Assembly: GCF_019688735.1 (NCBI RefSeq)
Contig: NZ_JAIFYA010000002.1
Span: forward strand, 434,001 to 498,000
Length of the DNA: 64,000 bases
Direction: 5' to 3'
From: Thermosulfurimonas sp. F29
GTDB taxonomy: Bacteria; Desulfobacterota; Thermodesulfobacteria; Thermodesulfobacteriales; Thermodesulfobacteriaceae
Shown here: in pieces, positions 1 through 7,847 of the stretch
How positions within the stretch are numbered: position 1 is the first letter of the stretch
How the letters are laid out: every line of letters starts with the position of its first letter
The notes under the pieces: model-generated
The model's database searches: none
Told to the model about the DNA's origin: nothing
Seen by the model: the letters and a program-made list of their open reading frames with translations, nothing else
Program-made: the position numbers and the translations under genes

Positions 1-578
1 ACCGGCAAAAGCTCCCCCACTTCGAGGATCGTGCGGAAAAAGAGGTCGCCTTTCTCCCCCAGTCGGGCGTGAAACAGGGGTTTTTGCCAGCCCACCACGC
101 AGCCGAAGAGGTTCTTCACCGCCAGTGTAAGAAGAAGCTGATCGTGAGCCTTAAACCTGGGTAGATTCACGATCAAATCGGCACAAAGGGCTTCCCGGGC
201 CAGCCTCACGGTAACCCCGCAGGCCAGCCTTACGGGGACTGAAGGAGTGAAACGGACGATTCTCACGGGAAGGCCGGAAAGAGCCCGGGTGAGTCCCGAG
301 GCCCGGGCCACGCTCCGGGCCGTGCCGAAGGCCGGCGAGTCCCCCACCGTGACCTCCGCTCCCCGCTCCAGCAACCACTCGCACACCGCCCGCACCACCA
401 CCGGATGGGTGCAGGAAAGGGCGGCGTTCCTCGGGGCCACCAGGTTGGGTTTCACCAGCACGCGCTGTCCCGGGACGACCTCGAAGCGGAGTTCCCGGAA
501 AAGCCCGGCCACCGCCCCTCGCACCCCGGCGGGCTCGTAGGAAACACAGTACGCACACCGTACGGGAATCCCGGACAC
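1..578 (-). CDS. DUF362 domain protein, 5' portion (runs off the window)
   Basis: Reverse-strand reading gives a protein with the DUF362 hallmarks: VLVKPNLVAPRNA, then THPVVVRA, then RFKAHDQLLLTLAVKNLFG. DUF362 proteins are usually iron-sulfur or quinone-linked proteins of unknown function, often with a C-terminal 4Fe-4S domain; that part would lie off the left edge and cannot be checked. The start is taken as GTG at 578, preceded by a GGAGGG-like ribosome site; no ATG is available. It is divergent from the PqqD operon, with about 160 bp between them. Confidence 0.75.
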   Translation of the reverse strand, partial: MSGIPVRCAYCVSYEPAGVRGAVAGLFRELRFEVVPGQRVLVKPNLVAPRNAALSCTHPVVVRAVCEWLLERGAEVTVGDSPAFGTARSVARASGLTRALSGLPVRIVRFTPSVPVRLACGVTVRLAREALCADLIVNLPRFKAHDQLLLTLAVKNLFGCVVGWQKPLFHARLGEKGDLFFRTILEVGELLP

Positions 579-665
579 CTCGACCTTCCCTCCGCCAGTC
601 TCCTTCGGTACAGTTAATCGCTTCCGCGACCTCCGGCCCCGTTTAACGAATCGTGGCCTTCCGTT

Positions 666-694
666 TTGCTAAATTCTCGGAAAGCCATTATAAC
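666..694 (+). promoter_or_regulatory. Sigma-70-type promoter of the PqqD/ATP-grasp operon
   Basis: TTGCTA at 666-671 and TATAAC at 689-694 are separated by exactly 17 bp and lie about 45 bp upstream of the ATG at 738, which has an AGGAGG ribosome site. This is the only good promoter match I see ahead of the six-gene operon. Confidence 0.5.
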
Positions 695-709
695 CTTTAA
701 TTCAAAGGT
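693..709. promoter_or_regulatory. Inverted repeat at the predicted transcription start (possible operator)
   Basis: ACCTTT at 693-698 and AAAGGT at 704-709 form a perfect 6-bp inverted repeat with a 5-bp spacer. It overlaps the end of the -10 box and the expected start site, which is where a repressor would block initiation. No regulator gene is adjacent, so a function as operator is inference. Confidence 0.35.
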
Positions 710-737
710 CTAACGGTAAACAATCAGGAGGCCGGAA

Positions 738-986
738 ATGAAGCTGCGTCGTCTGGCGGTGAGCGAAGAAGGTTTCGTCTTCGATCCGGAGACCGGAAAC
801 AGTTATACGGTAAACGAAACCGGACTCCGGATCCTGAGGCACCTTAAAGAGGGACTACCCCCCGAAAAGATCGTGGCGGAGCTGGTGAAGGAGTACGAGG
901 TGAGCCCCGAGGAGGCGGAAAGAGATCTCTACGAGTTTGTGGAGACCCTGAAGGGACTCGGGCTGTGGGAGGGTGAACATGGTTAA
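738..986 (+). CDS. PqqD-like RiPP recognition element (RRE) protein
   Basis: 82 residues with the PqqD fold pattern: two or three beta strands (RLAVSEEGFVFDPETGNSYTVN), then helices ending in a conserved YEFVETLKGLGL. Stand-alone PqqD-like proteins bind the leader of a ribosomally made peptide or protein and present it to a modifying enzyme. It is the first gene of the operon, has an AGGAGG site, and its last 8 bases overlap the ATP-grasp start. The likely client is the leader-like N-terminus of the decarboxylase two genes on, which is inference from that sequence and from position. Confidence 0.8.
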   Translation: MKLRRLAVSEEGFVFDPETGNSYTVNETGLRILRHLKEGLPPEKIVAELVKEYEVSPEEAERDLYEFVETLKGLGLWEGEHG

Positions 987-2007
987 GGTGGCCGTCTCAG
1001 GCATTAATGCCGTGGACAATCCGGGGCCGGGACTGGGCATCATCAAGGGACTGCGGGAGGGAAAGATCCCGGTATCCATCGTGGGGCTGGCCTACGACGC
1101 CATGGAACCGGGCGTTTACCTTACGGAACTCATAGATCGGGCCTATCTCATGCCCTACCCCTCCGAGGGCGAGGAACCCTTCCTGAATCGCCTCCTTTAC
1201 ATCAAGGAACGGGAGGGCCTGGAGGTGGTCATCCCGGCTCTCGACGCGGAGCTTCCCCTTTTCATAGATCTGGCTCCGCGACTGGCCTCTTACGGCCTCA
1301 AGACCTTTCTTCCCACCCGCAAACAGTTCCGACTGCGGGCCAAGGATCACCTCCCCGTGGTGGCCGAGGCCGTGGGCATAAAGACCCCCACCACCCTGTC
1401 GGTCTCCTCCTACGAGGAACTGGGCCGCGCCCTTTCCGGACTCCGGTTTCCGGTGATGGTCAAGGGCCTTTTTTACAGAGCCCTGCGGGCCTACACCGAG
1501 ACCGAGGCCAGGCAGCACTTCCAGACCATCGCCGCGGAATGGGGCTACCCCGTGATCCTTCAGGAGGTGGTGGAGGGCGAGGAAATGAATGTGGTGGGCG
1601 TGGGAGACGGAGAGGGTGGACACTTCGGTCTCTTGGCCATCAAAAAGCTCTGGATCACCTCCCTCGGGAAAATCTGGACCGGGGTTACGGTGACCCATCC
1701 GGGACTTCTCGCCGCCGCGGAGGAATTCGTGCGACACTTTCGCTGGCGAGGAGCCTTCGAGCTCGAGACCATCGTTTCCGGAGAGGACATTTACCTCATC
1801 GAGATCAATCCCCGCTTTCCGGCCTGGGTGTACTTCGCCGTGGGAGTGGGGATAAACCTTCCGGAAAGACTGCTCCGGGCCGCCCTGGGGCAGGAACCCG
1901 AGAGAGACTGGGAATATCCCGCGGGAAAGCTCTACATCCGCTTCACCGACGATCTGGTAACGGATCTAGAGATATTTCAGCACATGGTCACCAGGGGGGA
2001 AAGATGA
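979..2007 (+). CDS. ATP-grasp ligase associated with PqqD
   Basis: 342 residues. An N-terminal pre-ATP-grasp (PurK/CarB-like) region is followed by an ATP-grasp domain with MVKGLF (ATP-binding lysine), LQEVVEGEE and the metal-binding ELETIVSG...YLIEINPRFPAW segment. ATP-grasp enzymes activate a carboxylate as acyl phosphate and join it to an amine or thiol. ATG 979 is preferred over the in-frame GTG at 973 because GGGAGGG sits just upstream of it. The gene overlaps its neighbours by 8 bp and by ATGA, so the three proteins are probably made together. The substrate is unknown. Confidence 0.8.
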   Translation: MVKVAVSGINAVDNPGPGLGIIKGLREGKIPVSIVGLAYDAMEPGVYLTELIDRAYLMPYPSEGEEPFLNRLLYIKEREGLEVVIPALDAELPLFIDLAPRLASYGLKTFLPTRKQFRLRAKDHLPVVAEAVGIKTPTTLSVSSYEELGRALSGLRFPVMVKGLFYRALRAYTETEARQHFQTIAAEWGYPVILQEVVEGEEMNVVGVGDGEGGHFGLLAIKKLWITSLGKIWTGVTVTHPGLLAAAEEFVRHFRWRGAFELETIVSGEDIYLIEINPRFPAWVYFAVGVGINLPERLLRAALGQEPERDWEYPAGKLYIRFTDDLVTDLEIFQHMVTRGER

Positions 2008-3344
2008 AAAGAACTTATCAGAAACCCACCATCGTCAAACTCCAGGTCGGTCTCCTACGGGACAAAAAAAGCGGTCTTTCCCGGCTCCTGCGACGGGAGA
2101 TCGACGGAGTGCCGGTAAGAGATCTGGTGGAACGATTCGGGTCTCCGCTCTTCGTCTTTTCCGAAAGAAGACTGCGTCAGCAGTTTCGGCACCTGAAAAG
2201 ACTCTTCGAGGGATACTATCCCCGGGTGGAATTCAGCTGGTCTTACAAGACCAACTATCTGGACGCCATCTGCCGCATCTTTCACCAGGAGGGGGCCAGC
2301 GCGGAGGTGGTTTCGGACTTCGAATACGAAAAGGCTCGAAGGCTAGGGATGTCCGGAGACCGGATCGTTTTCAACGGACCTTACAAGCCCAAAGAAGTCC
2401 TGCGCAAAGCGGTGGAGGAGGGAGCCCGCATAAATGCGGATTCCCTGGACGAGATCCTGGATCTGGAGGAAATCGCCCGGGAGACGGGGCAAAAGATCCG
2501 TATCGGTCTCCGGGTGAACATGGACACCGGGATTTACCCCCGATGGGATCGGTTCGGTTTCAACCTGGAGTCCGGCGAGGTGCTCAATGTGGCCCGGAGG
2601 ATCGCCGCCGGAGGCCGGCTCGAGGTGGTGGGCCTTCACTGTCATCAGGGCACCTTCATCCTGGAGCCGGAGGCTTACGGTCGGGCCGCGGAAAAGCTGG
2701 TGCGTCTCGCCCGCAGGCTGGAGGAAGAGTTCGGCTGGACCATCGAGTATCTGGATCTGGGCGGAGGGTTTCCCTCCCGCAACCGTCTAAAGGGACTCTA
2801 CCTTCCTCCGGAGGTGGCGGTGCCACCGCTTTCGGAATACGCGGAGCGGATCGGCCGGGCCCTTCTGGCCTCTCTCCCCCCGGGAGACTACCCCCTCTTG
2901 ATCCTGGAGACCGGAAGGGCCCTGGTGGACGAGGCCGGCTTTCTCATCACCACCGTGCGGGCCTGCAAGCGTCTTCCGGATGGCCGGCGGGCCTATGTGC
3001 TCGACGCGGGAGTGAACCTGCTCTTCACCTCCTTCTGGTACCACTTCCGGGTGGAAATAGAGAAAGAGGTGGCCGGTCCCCCGGAGCCCTGCGTGCTCTA
3101 CGGCCCCCTGTGCATGAACATAGATGTGGTGGAGGAAAACGCCCTACTCCCTCCCCTTTCCCGGGGCACCAGGCTGATCCTGTCCCCGGTAGGAGCCTAC
3201 AATGTGACCCAGTGGATGCAGTTCATCACCTACCGACCCCGGGTGGTCCTCGTTACCGAGGAGGGAAGGGTTGAAGTGATCCGCGAGGCCGAAACCCTGG
3301 AGGACATCGTAGCCCGGGAAAGGATACCCGAACACCTGCGATGA
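2004..3344 (+). CDS. PLP-dependent decarboxylase (fold type III) with leader-peptide-like N-terminus
   Basis: 446 residues. From about residue 33 it is a diaminopimelate/ornithine-type decarboxylase: PLP lysine K82 in SWSYKTNY, HCHQGTF, LGGGFPSRN, ETGRALVDEAGFL, and the C-terminal GPLCMNIDV cysteine/aspartate motif. The extra first 32 residues are odd: they begin MKRTYQKPTIVKLQVG, a Y-x-x-P-x-I pattern close to the Y-x-x-P-x-L motif that lasso-peptide leaders present to PqqD-like RRE proteins. With a PqqD protein and an ATP-grasp ligase directly upstream, the enzyme itself may be the modified or carrier protein. Substrate specificity cannot be read from the sequence. Confidence 0.8.
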   Translation: MKRTYQKPTIVKLQVGLLRDKKSGLSRLLRREIDGVPVRDLVERFGSPLFVFSERRLRQQFRHLKRLFEGYYPRVEFSWSYKTNYLDAICRIFHQEGASAEVVSDFEYEKARRLGMSGDRIVFNGPYKPKEVLRKAVEEGARINADSLDEILDLEEIARETGQKIRIGLRVNMDTGIYPRWDRFGFNLESGEVLNVARRIAAGGRLEVVGLHCHQGTFILEPEAYGRAAEKLVRLARRLEEEFGWTIEYLDLGGGFPSRNRLKGLYLPPEVAVPPLSEYAERIGRALLASLPPGDYPLLILETGRALVDEAGFLITTVRACKRLPDGRRAYVLDAGVNLLFTSFWYHFRVEIEKEVAGPPEPCVLYGPLCMNIDVVEENALLPPLSRGTRLILSPVGAYNVTQWMQFITYRPRVVLVTEEGRVEVIREAETLEDIVARERIPEHLR

Positions 3345-5434
3345 GAGACTTAAGGCCCGTCGCAAACTCCATCCTGAACAGTTACTCCGGGGTGCTCTTT
3401 TTCTCCCGCCCGGCCGGCGGACTGGCCATCCTGCTTTTCACCCTGGTACTCAATCCCAATCTGGGGCTTTCCGCCCTGGTCTGCCTGCTCTCCGCCTACC
3501 TCTGCGCCCGCCTCCTGGGCCTTAAGGAAGACTTTCTGCGACTGGACTTCTACATATACAACCCCCTGCTGGTGGGGCTCTCCATAGGCTACTTCTTCCG
3601 GCTCGACCTCCTGAGTCTCCTCTTCCTGGTGCTCATGGGTGTCTTCACCTTCTTTCTGACCTACGGCCTTTCCTCGGCCTTCTCTTACTACCTCAGACTT
3701 CCCGTGCTGAGCCTTCCCTTCGTGATCGGAAGTCTCATCGCCACCCTGGCCTCCTACCACTATTCCAACCTGTTCGTAAAGGCCCTTTACGCCCGCAAAC
3801 TCTTCCTTTTCACCTCCCTTCCCCTGTGGCTTGACGGCTTCCTTAGGGCCCTGGGAGCGGTGTTTTTCATGCCCCATCCCCTGGTGGGGCTGGGACTCTT
3901 TCTGGTGCTTCTTCTGGCCTCTCGCATCCTGGCTTTTCTCGCTCTGGCGGGGTATCTGGCCGGAAGCCTCCTGGTCTACCTCTTCACCGGCTCCTCCGCG
4001 GAGGCCTTTTCCAACCTCGCCCACTTCAACTTTATCCTCATCGCCATGGCCCTGGGTGGGGTCTTCCTGATTCCCTCACCCAGGAGCTACCTCCTGGCGC
4101 TCATCGCCTCCGCCATGGCCGTCCCCCTCACCGAGGCCTCCCGGGCCTTCTGGGAAAGGTTCGGTCTTCCGGCCTTTGCCCTGCCCTTCAATCTAACCAC
4201 CCTGCTGGTGCTGTACGCGCTGGGGGTCTCGGGATACCGTCGTCTCACCGGTTATTATCGTGGAACCCCGGAAAGCACCCTGGATCACTACCTGACCTGG
4301 GAGAAACGGTTTCCCTCCACGGCCTGGGAAGTGGAGCTTCCGGTGAGCGGTCGCTGGACGGTGTGGCAGGGTCCGGACGGACAGTTCACCCACAAGGGGC
4401 CCTGGCGATACGCCCTCGATTTCGTGATTACCGACGAGGAGGGACGCACCCACGGCGGAGACGGAACGCGCCTTGAGGACTACTACGCCTACCGCAAGCC
4501 CGTTCTCTCCCCGGTGAGCGGGCGCGTGGTGGAGGTGGTGGACGGTCTCCCGGACGAGCCTCCGGGCTCGGCCAACCGCGAACAGCCCTGGGGCAACTAT
4601 GTAGTCATCCACGACCAGCGGGGTTTTTACGCGGTGCTGGCCCACCTGAGCCCGGGCACCGTAAAGGTAAAGAAGGGGGACTGGGTGGTGAAGGGAGCCC
4701 TCGTAGGGCTTTGCGGAAGTTCCGGCTATTCTCCGGAACCGCATCTCCACCTCCACCTTCAAACCGGGCCGGAGCTGGGGTCTCCCACCATTCCCTTCCT
4801 CTTCAGCGGCTATCTCAGGAACGGAGAGTTTCACGCCCTTTCCCTTCCCGCCGAAGGGGAAACGGTGGAACCCGCCCTCCCGGAAAAACGGCTCAAACAG
4901 AGCCTCAACCTTCTTCTGGGACAAAAATTCACCTACGAGGTACAAGGGGAGGAAGGCTCCGAGGAAATCCTCCACCTGGAGGTAAAGATGGCCCCTGACG
5001 GGACCTTTTACCTCACCGACGGAAAGGCGCGTCTTTACTTCGCCCAGCGGGGGGCGGCCTTCTGTTTCCTGAATTACGAGGGGACGAACCGTTCCCCCCT
5101 GCGCTGGTTCTTCCTGGCCGCCCCTAGGATCCCCCTGAACCTCCGCCCGGGGATCTCCTGGTCTGACCACCTTCCGCTGGAAATCCTGCTGCCTCCCCTC
5201 AAAAAAGGGCTGTATCTCTTCCTGATTTCCTTCTGGCCCTCTTTTTTGCGTCTGGAGGCCCGCTATCAGGCCCTGGGAAGATTTGACTTCCGCGGAAGGA
5301 TTATCTTTAATGATTATGAGGTGGAAACCGCTGTAAAAATCCATCCCCTGGCGGGGTTTGAGGAAGTGGTTATCCGGAGAAAAGGACGAACCCTGAGACT
5401 TAGACGGAGGGAAAACGATGAGGAGAATGCTTAG
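3341..5434 (+). CDS. Urea-transporter-like membrane domain fused to an M23-type peptidase domain
   Basis: 697 residues. Residues 1 to about 310 are a chain of hydrophobic helices with urea transporter features (NSILNSYSGVLFFSRPAGG near the start; NPLLVGLSIGYFF). Residues about 330-490 resemble an M23/LytM peptidase: WRYALDF (D360), GNYVVIHD, VLAHLSPGTVKVKKGDWV and HLHLHLQ (H468, H470, H472). The canonical first zinc-ligand histidine, four residues before the Asp, is Arg here, so peptidase activity is uncertain. The remaining 200 residues are unassigned. It starts by ATGA overlap with the decarboxylase, so it belongs to the same operon. It may export, trim or sense the product, which is inference. 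Confidence 0.8.
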   Translation: MRDLRPVANSILNSYSGVLFFSRPAGGLAILLFTLVLNPNLGLSALVCLLSAYLCARLLGLKEDFLRLDFYIYNPLLVGLSIGYFFRLDLLSLLFLVLMGVFTFFLTYGLSSAFSYYLRLPVLSLPFVIGSLIATLASYHYSNLFVKALYARKLFLFTSLPLWLDGFLRALGAVFFMPHPLVGLGLFLVLLLASRILAFLALAGYLAGSLLVYLFTGSSAEAFSNLAHFNFILIAMALGGVFLIPSPRSYLLALIASAMAVPLTEASRAFWERFGLPAFALPFNLTTLLVLYALGVSGYRRLTGYYRGTPESTLDHYLTWEKRFPSTAWEVELPVSGRWTVWQGPDGQFTHKGPWRYALDFVITDEEGRTHGGDGTRLEDYYAYRKPVLSPVSGRVVEVVDGLPDEPPGSANREQPWGNYVVIHDQRGFYAVLAHLSPGTVKVKKGDWVVKGALVGLCGSSGYSPEPHLHLHLQTGPELGSPTIPFLFSGYLRNGEFHALSLPAEGETVEPALPEKRLKQSLNLLLGQKFTYEVQGEEGSEEILHLEVKMAPDGTFYLTDGKARLYFAQRGAAFCFLNYEGTNRSPLRWFFLAAPRIPLNLRPGISWSDHLPLEILLPPLKKGLYLFLISFWPSFLRLEARYQALGRFDFRGRIIFNDYEVETAVKIHPLAGFEEVVIRRKGRTLRLRRRENDEENA

Positions 5435-6284
5435 AACGGTTCTCACGGTATTGGCCCTGGGACTTTTCCTGGCCGGAGGAACCCCTGCGGGAACCCTCAA
5501 AAAGTACATGGCCCTGTACGGGACCTATCTCAACTACGGCAACTCTCGTTTCAAGGAGGACGGGTACGCCCTCACCGCTTACGGGAGTTTCGGAGACGGC
5601 CTTCACCACGGGGTGGAAGCCGCGGTCTCTCAGCTTCACCTGAACTACGACTCCGGCTATAACGATCTGGATCAGACCGACCTAACCCTGGCCTACACCA
5701 ACACCGGAAGCCTCCATCCCAACCTCTCCTTGCGGGTGGGGGGCCACTACATCTCCAGCGACGACGACCTCACCGACGACGGAAAGATCGTTTTCGGAGA
5801 CCTCACCTATCTCGTGCCCTATCGCTGGAATGTGGGTCTTGAGGTGGCCTACTCGGATTATCACCGGGGGGTGGATGTGCTCCAGTTCTCCCCGCACGCG
5901 GGCTACTTCCTGAAGCTGGGCGAGCGCTCTCTCTATCTCGAAGCCCGGGGCTACTACATAAACCTGGACGAAAACGAAAAACTGGGCCTTTCCATGGAAA
6001 ACTACTACTCCCTGGAGCTTTCGGCCACCTGCACCCGGGGACCTTTAAGCGTCAAGCTTTCCGGGTGGGCGGGGCAGCAGGTCTTTGCGGTGAAACGGGC
6101 CGGGTTCGTGGTTTACAACCTCACCGAAAAGTATCGGGGCGGAGTGACCGGGGAGGTAACCTATCGCTATCGGAAAAAGTATGTCCTGGGTCTTACGGCG
6201 AGCTGGAACACCTATAAGGAGATCGAGTCCGAAAAAGCCGTGAACCAGAGCGTGCTCACCGCCTTTTTCGGTTTCAACTTTTAA
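5418..6284 (+). CDS. Outer-membrane beta-barrel protein
   Basis: 288 residues with an N-terminal signal peptide (RTVLTVLALGLFLAGGTPAG) and then many alternating, aromatic-rich beta strands, ending in VLTAFFGFNF with a C-terminal Phe as in BAM-inserted barrels. It overlaps the transporter/M23 gene by 17 bp. No family is recognised. In this operon it could be the outer-membrane pore or receptor for whatever the upstream genes make. Confidence 0.7.
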   Translation: MRRMLRTVLTVLALGLFLAGGTPAGTLKKYMALYGTYLNYGNSRFKEDGYALTAYGSFGDGLHHGVEAAVSQLHLNYDSGYNDLDQTDLTLAYTNTGSLHPNLSLRVGGHYISSDDDLTDDGKIVFGDLTYLVPYRWNVGLEVAYSDYHRGVDVLQFSPHAGYFLKLGERSLYLEARGYYINLDENEKLGLSMENYYSLELSATCTRGPLSVKLSGWAGQQVFAVKRAGFVVYNLTEKYRGGVTGEVTYRYRKKYVLGLTASWNTYKEIESEKAVNQSVLTAFFGFNF

Positions 6285-6307
6285 CCGCGGCCCGCGGAGG
6301 GGTACGG

Positions 6308-6940
6308 GTGAGGTCTCTGGTCCGGGGAGGGCTTTTTCTCCTGGGGCTTCTGGTGTGGTGGGGCGCCCCGCTCAAGGCCCTGGACTACGAGGCCATAAAG
6401 AAGGCCTATTACGAGTCCTATCGTCTGGAGCGGGAGGGGCGCTATGCCCGGGCCCGGGAGGCCCTGCGTCCGGTCTACGAGACCTTTCCCCGGGCCTACA
6501 CGGTTAACCTCCGTCTGGGCTGGCTTTACTACCTGGAGGGACGCTATCGAAACGCCATAGAGCATTACCAGATCGCCGCGGCCGCGGCGCCGCAGGCGGT
6601 GGAACCCCTCCTGGGGCTGAGTCTTCCCTATCTGGCCCGTAAGGACTGGCGAAGGGTGGAGGAACTGATGTACCGCGTTCTCAAGATCGACTACTACAAT
6701 TATTACGGCAACCTGCGCCTGGCCCGTGCCCTCAGGGAGGAGAAAAAGTACCGCCAGGCCGAGGCGGTGTGCCGGAAGATGCTGGCCCTTTATCCCACCG
6801 ATGTGGCCTTCCTCACCGAGCTGGCCCTGACCCTGGAACTTTCCGGTCGCCACAGGGAGGCCCGCACCCTTTTCGGAGACATCCTCATCCTGGATCCCGG
6901 CAACCGGGTGGCCCGCCGATACCTCTCCGGGAATCGCTAG
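6308..6940 (+). CDS. Secreted TPR-repeat protein
   Basis: 210 residues beginning with a signal peptide (LVRGGLFLLGLLVWWGAPLKA) and containing about four tetratricopeptide-like helical repeats (for example NLRLGWLYYLEGRYRNAIEHY and LARALREEKKYRQAEAVC). The start is GTG at 6308, preceded by GGAGGGG. It lies 23 bp after the barrel gene and ends the operon. TPR proteins scaffold protein complexes; here a periplasmic partner of the barrel or the M23 domain is plausible. Confidence 0.7.
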   Translation: MRSLVRGGLFLLGLLVWWGAPLKALDYEAIKKAYYESYRLEREGRYARAREALRPVYETFPRAYTVNLRLGWLYYLEGRYRNAIEHYQIAAAAAPQAVEPLLGLSLPYLARKDWRRVEELMYRVLKIDYYNYYGNLRLARALREEKKYRQAEAVCRKMLALYPTDVAFLTELALTLELSGRHREARTLFGDILILDPGNRVARRYLSGNR

Positions 6941-6978
6941 ACCTTTCCCCCCGGGGTATTTGCAGTAAAATAAGTTCC

Positions 6979-7845
6979 ATGCGCACCGTAACCGTGGAAG
7001 GAGTCACCCTGCACCTCTCGCATCCCGACGAGCTCCACCTGGTCTGCGTGGGCCAGGAGGAGATCATTCAGCAGATCCTTGCGGCCTGGATGCTGGTGGA
7101 CGAGCGGGACCTCCCCCTCAACCCCCGTCTGGTGGGCAAACCCGGCGTGGGGAAGACCACCCTGGCCTACGCCGCGGCGAAGAGGCTCTCCCGCGAGGTC
7201 TATATCTTCCAGGCCACGGTGGACACGCGTCCCGAGGATCTCATCGTGACTCCGGTCATCTCCGAGGAGGGCCGGATCAGGTACATGGCCAGTCCTATCG
7301 TCACCGCCATGATCCGGGGCGGAGTGGCCATCATCGACGAGGCCAACCGCATGAGCGAAAAGAGCTGGGCCTCCCTGGCTCCGCTTCTGGACTCCCGGCG
7401 CTATGTGGAGTCCATCGTGGCCGGCATAAAGATCCAGGCCCATCCCGACTTCCGTCTCTGCGTAACCATGAACGAGGACGCCTCCACCTTTGACCTCCCG
7501 GAGTACATCCATTCGCGCCTCCAGCCCCAGATCTTCGTGGACTTTCCGGAGGCCGAGGAGGAAAGGGAGATCCTGCGGGCCAACCTGCCCTTTGCCGACG
7601 AAGACCTTCTCAATTACCTGGTCTCCTTTCTTCAGGCCGCTCATCGCGGCGGCGAGCCCTACAGCGTGCGCGACGGGGTAAACATCGGCCGTTACGCCCT
7701 CAAGCGGCTCCGGAGTTGTGACCGGGAACGCCCCCTCGCGGAAGTACTGCGGCAGGCGGTGATCCAGATCCTGGGGCCCGAGGCCCTGGTTTACCTTCCG
7801 GAAGGCGGAGAATCCCGCGGTAGGCCGCGCCTCCGTCCGGTCTAG
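6979..7845 (+). CDS. MoxR-family AAA+ ATPase
   Basis: 288 residues. Walker A is GKPGVGKTTLA (about residue 54), Walker B VAIIDEANRM, followed by TMNEDASTFDLPEYIHSRLQP, the MoxR sensor and arginine-finger region. ATG 6979 is chosen because the homology begins there; the open frame extends further upstream over the TPR gene. MoxR ATPases act as chaperones for metal or cofactor insertion, usually with a VWA-domain partner. No VWA gene follows; the next gene is its only obvious partner. Confidence 0.8.
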   Translation: MRTVTVEGVTLHLSHPDELHLVCVGQEEIIQQILAAWMLVDERDLPLNPRLVGKPGVGKTTLAYAAAKRLSREVYIFQATVDTRPEDLIVTPVISEEGRIRYMASPIVTAMIRGGVAIIDEANRMSEKSWASLAPLLDSRRYVESIVAGIKIQAHPDFRLCVTMNEDASTFDLPEYIHSRLQPQIFVDFPEAEEEREILRANLPFADEDLLNYLVSFLQAAHRGGEPYSVRDGVNIGRYALKRLRSCDRERPLAEVLRQAVIQILGPEALVYLPEGGESRGRPRLRPV

Positions 7846-7847
7846 TC

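Noticed and set aside
997-1737. Long reverse-strand frame opposite the ATP-grasp gene, and many similar frames elsewhere
   Set aside because: High GC leaves antisense frames open. They are rich in Gly, Pro, His and Arg, without motifs or ribosome sites, and lie opposite well-supported genes.
1539-2003. In-frame N-terminal extension of the decarboxylase over the ATP-grasp gene
   Set aside because: The extension is Arg/Gly-rich shadow sequence. The ATG at 2004 overlaps the ATP-grasp stop exactly and starts with a leader-like sequence.
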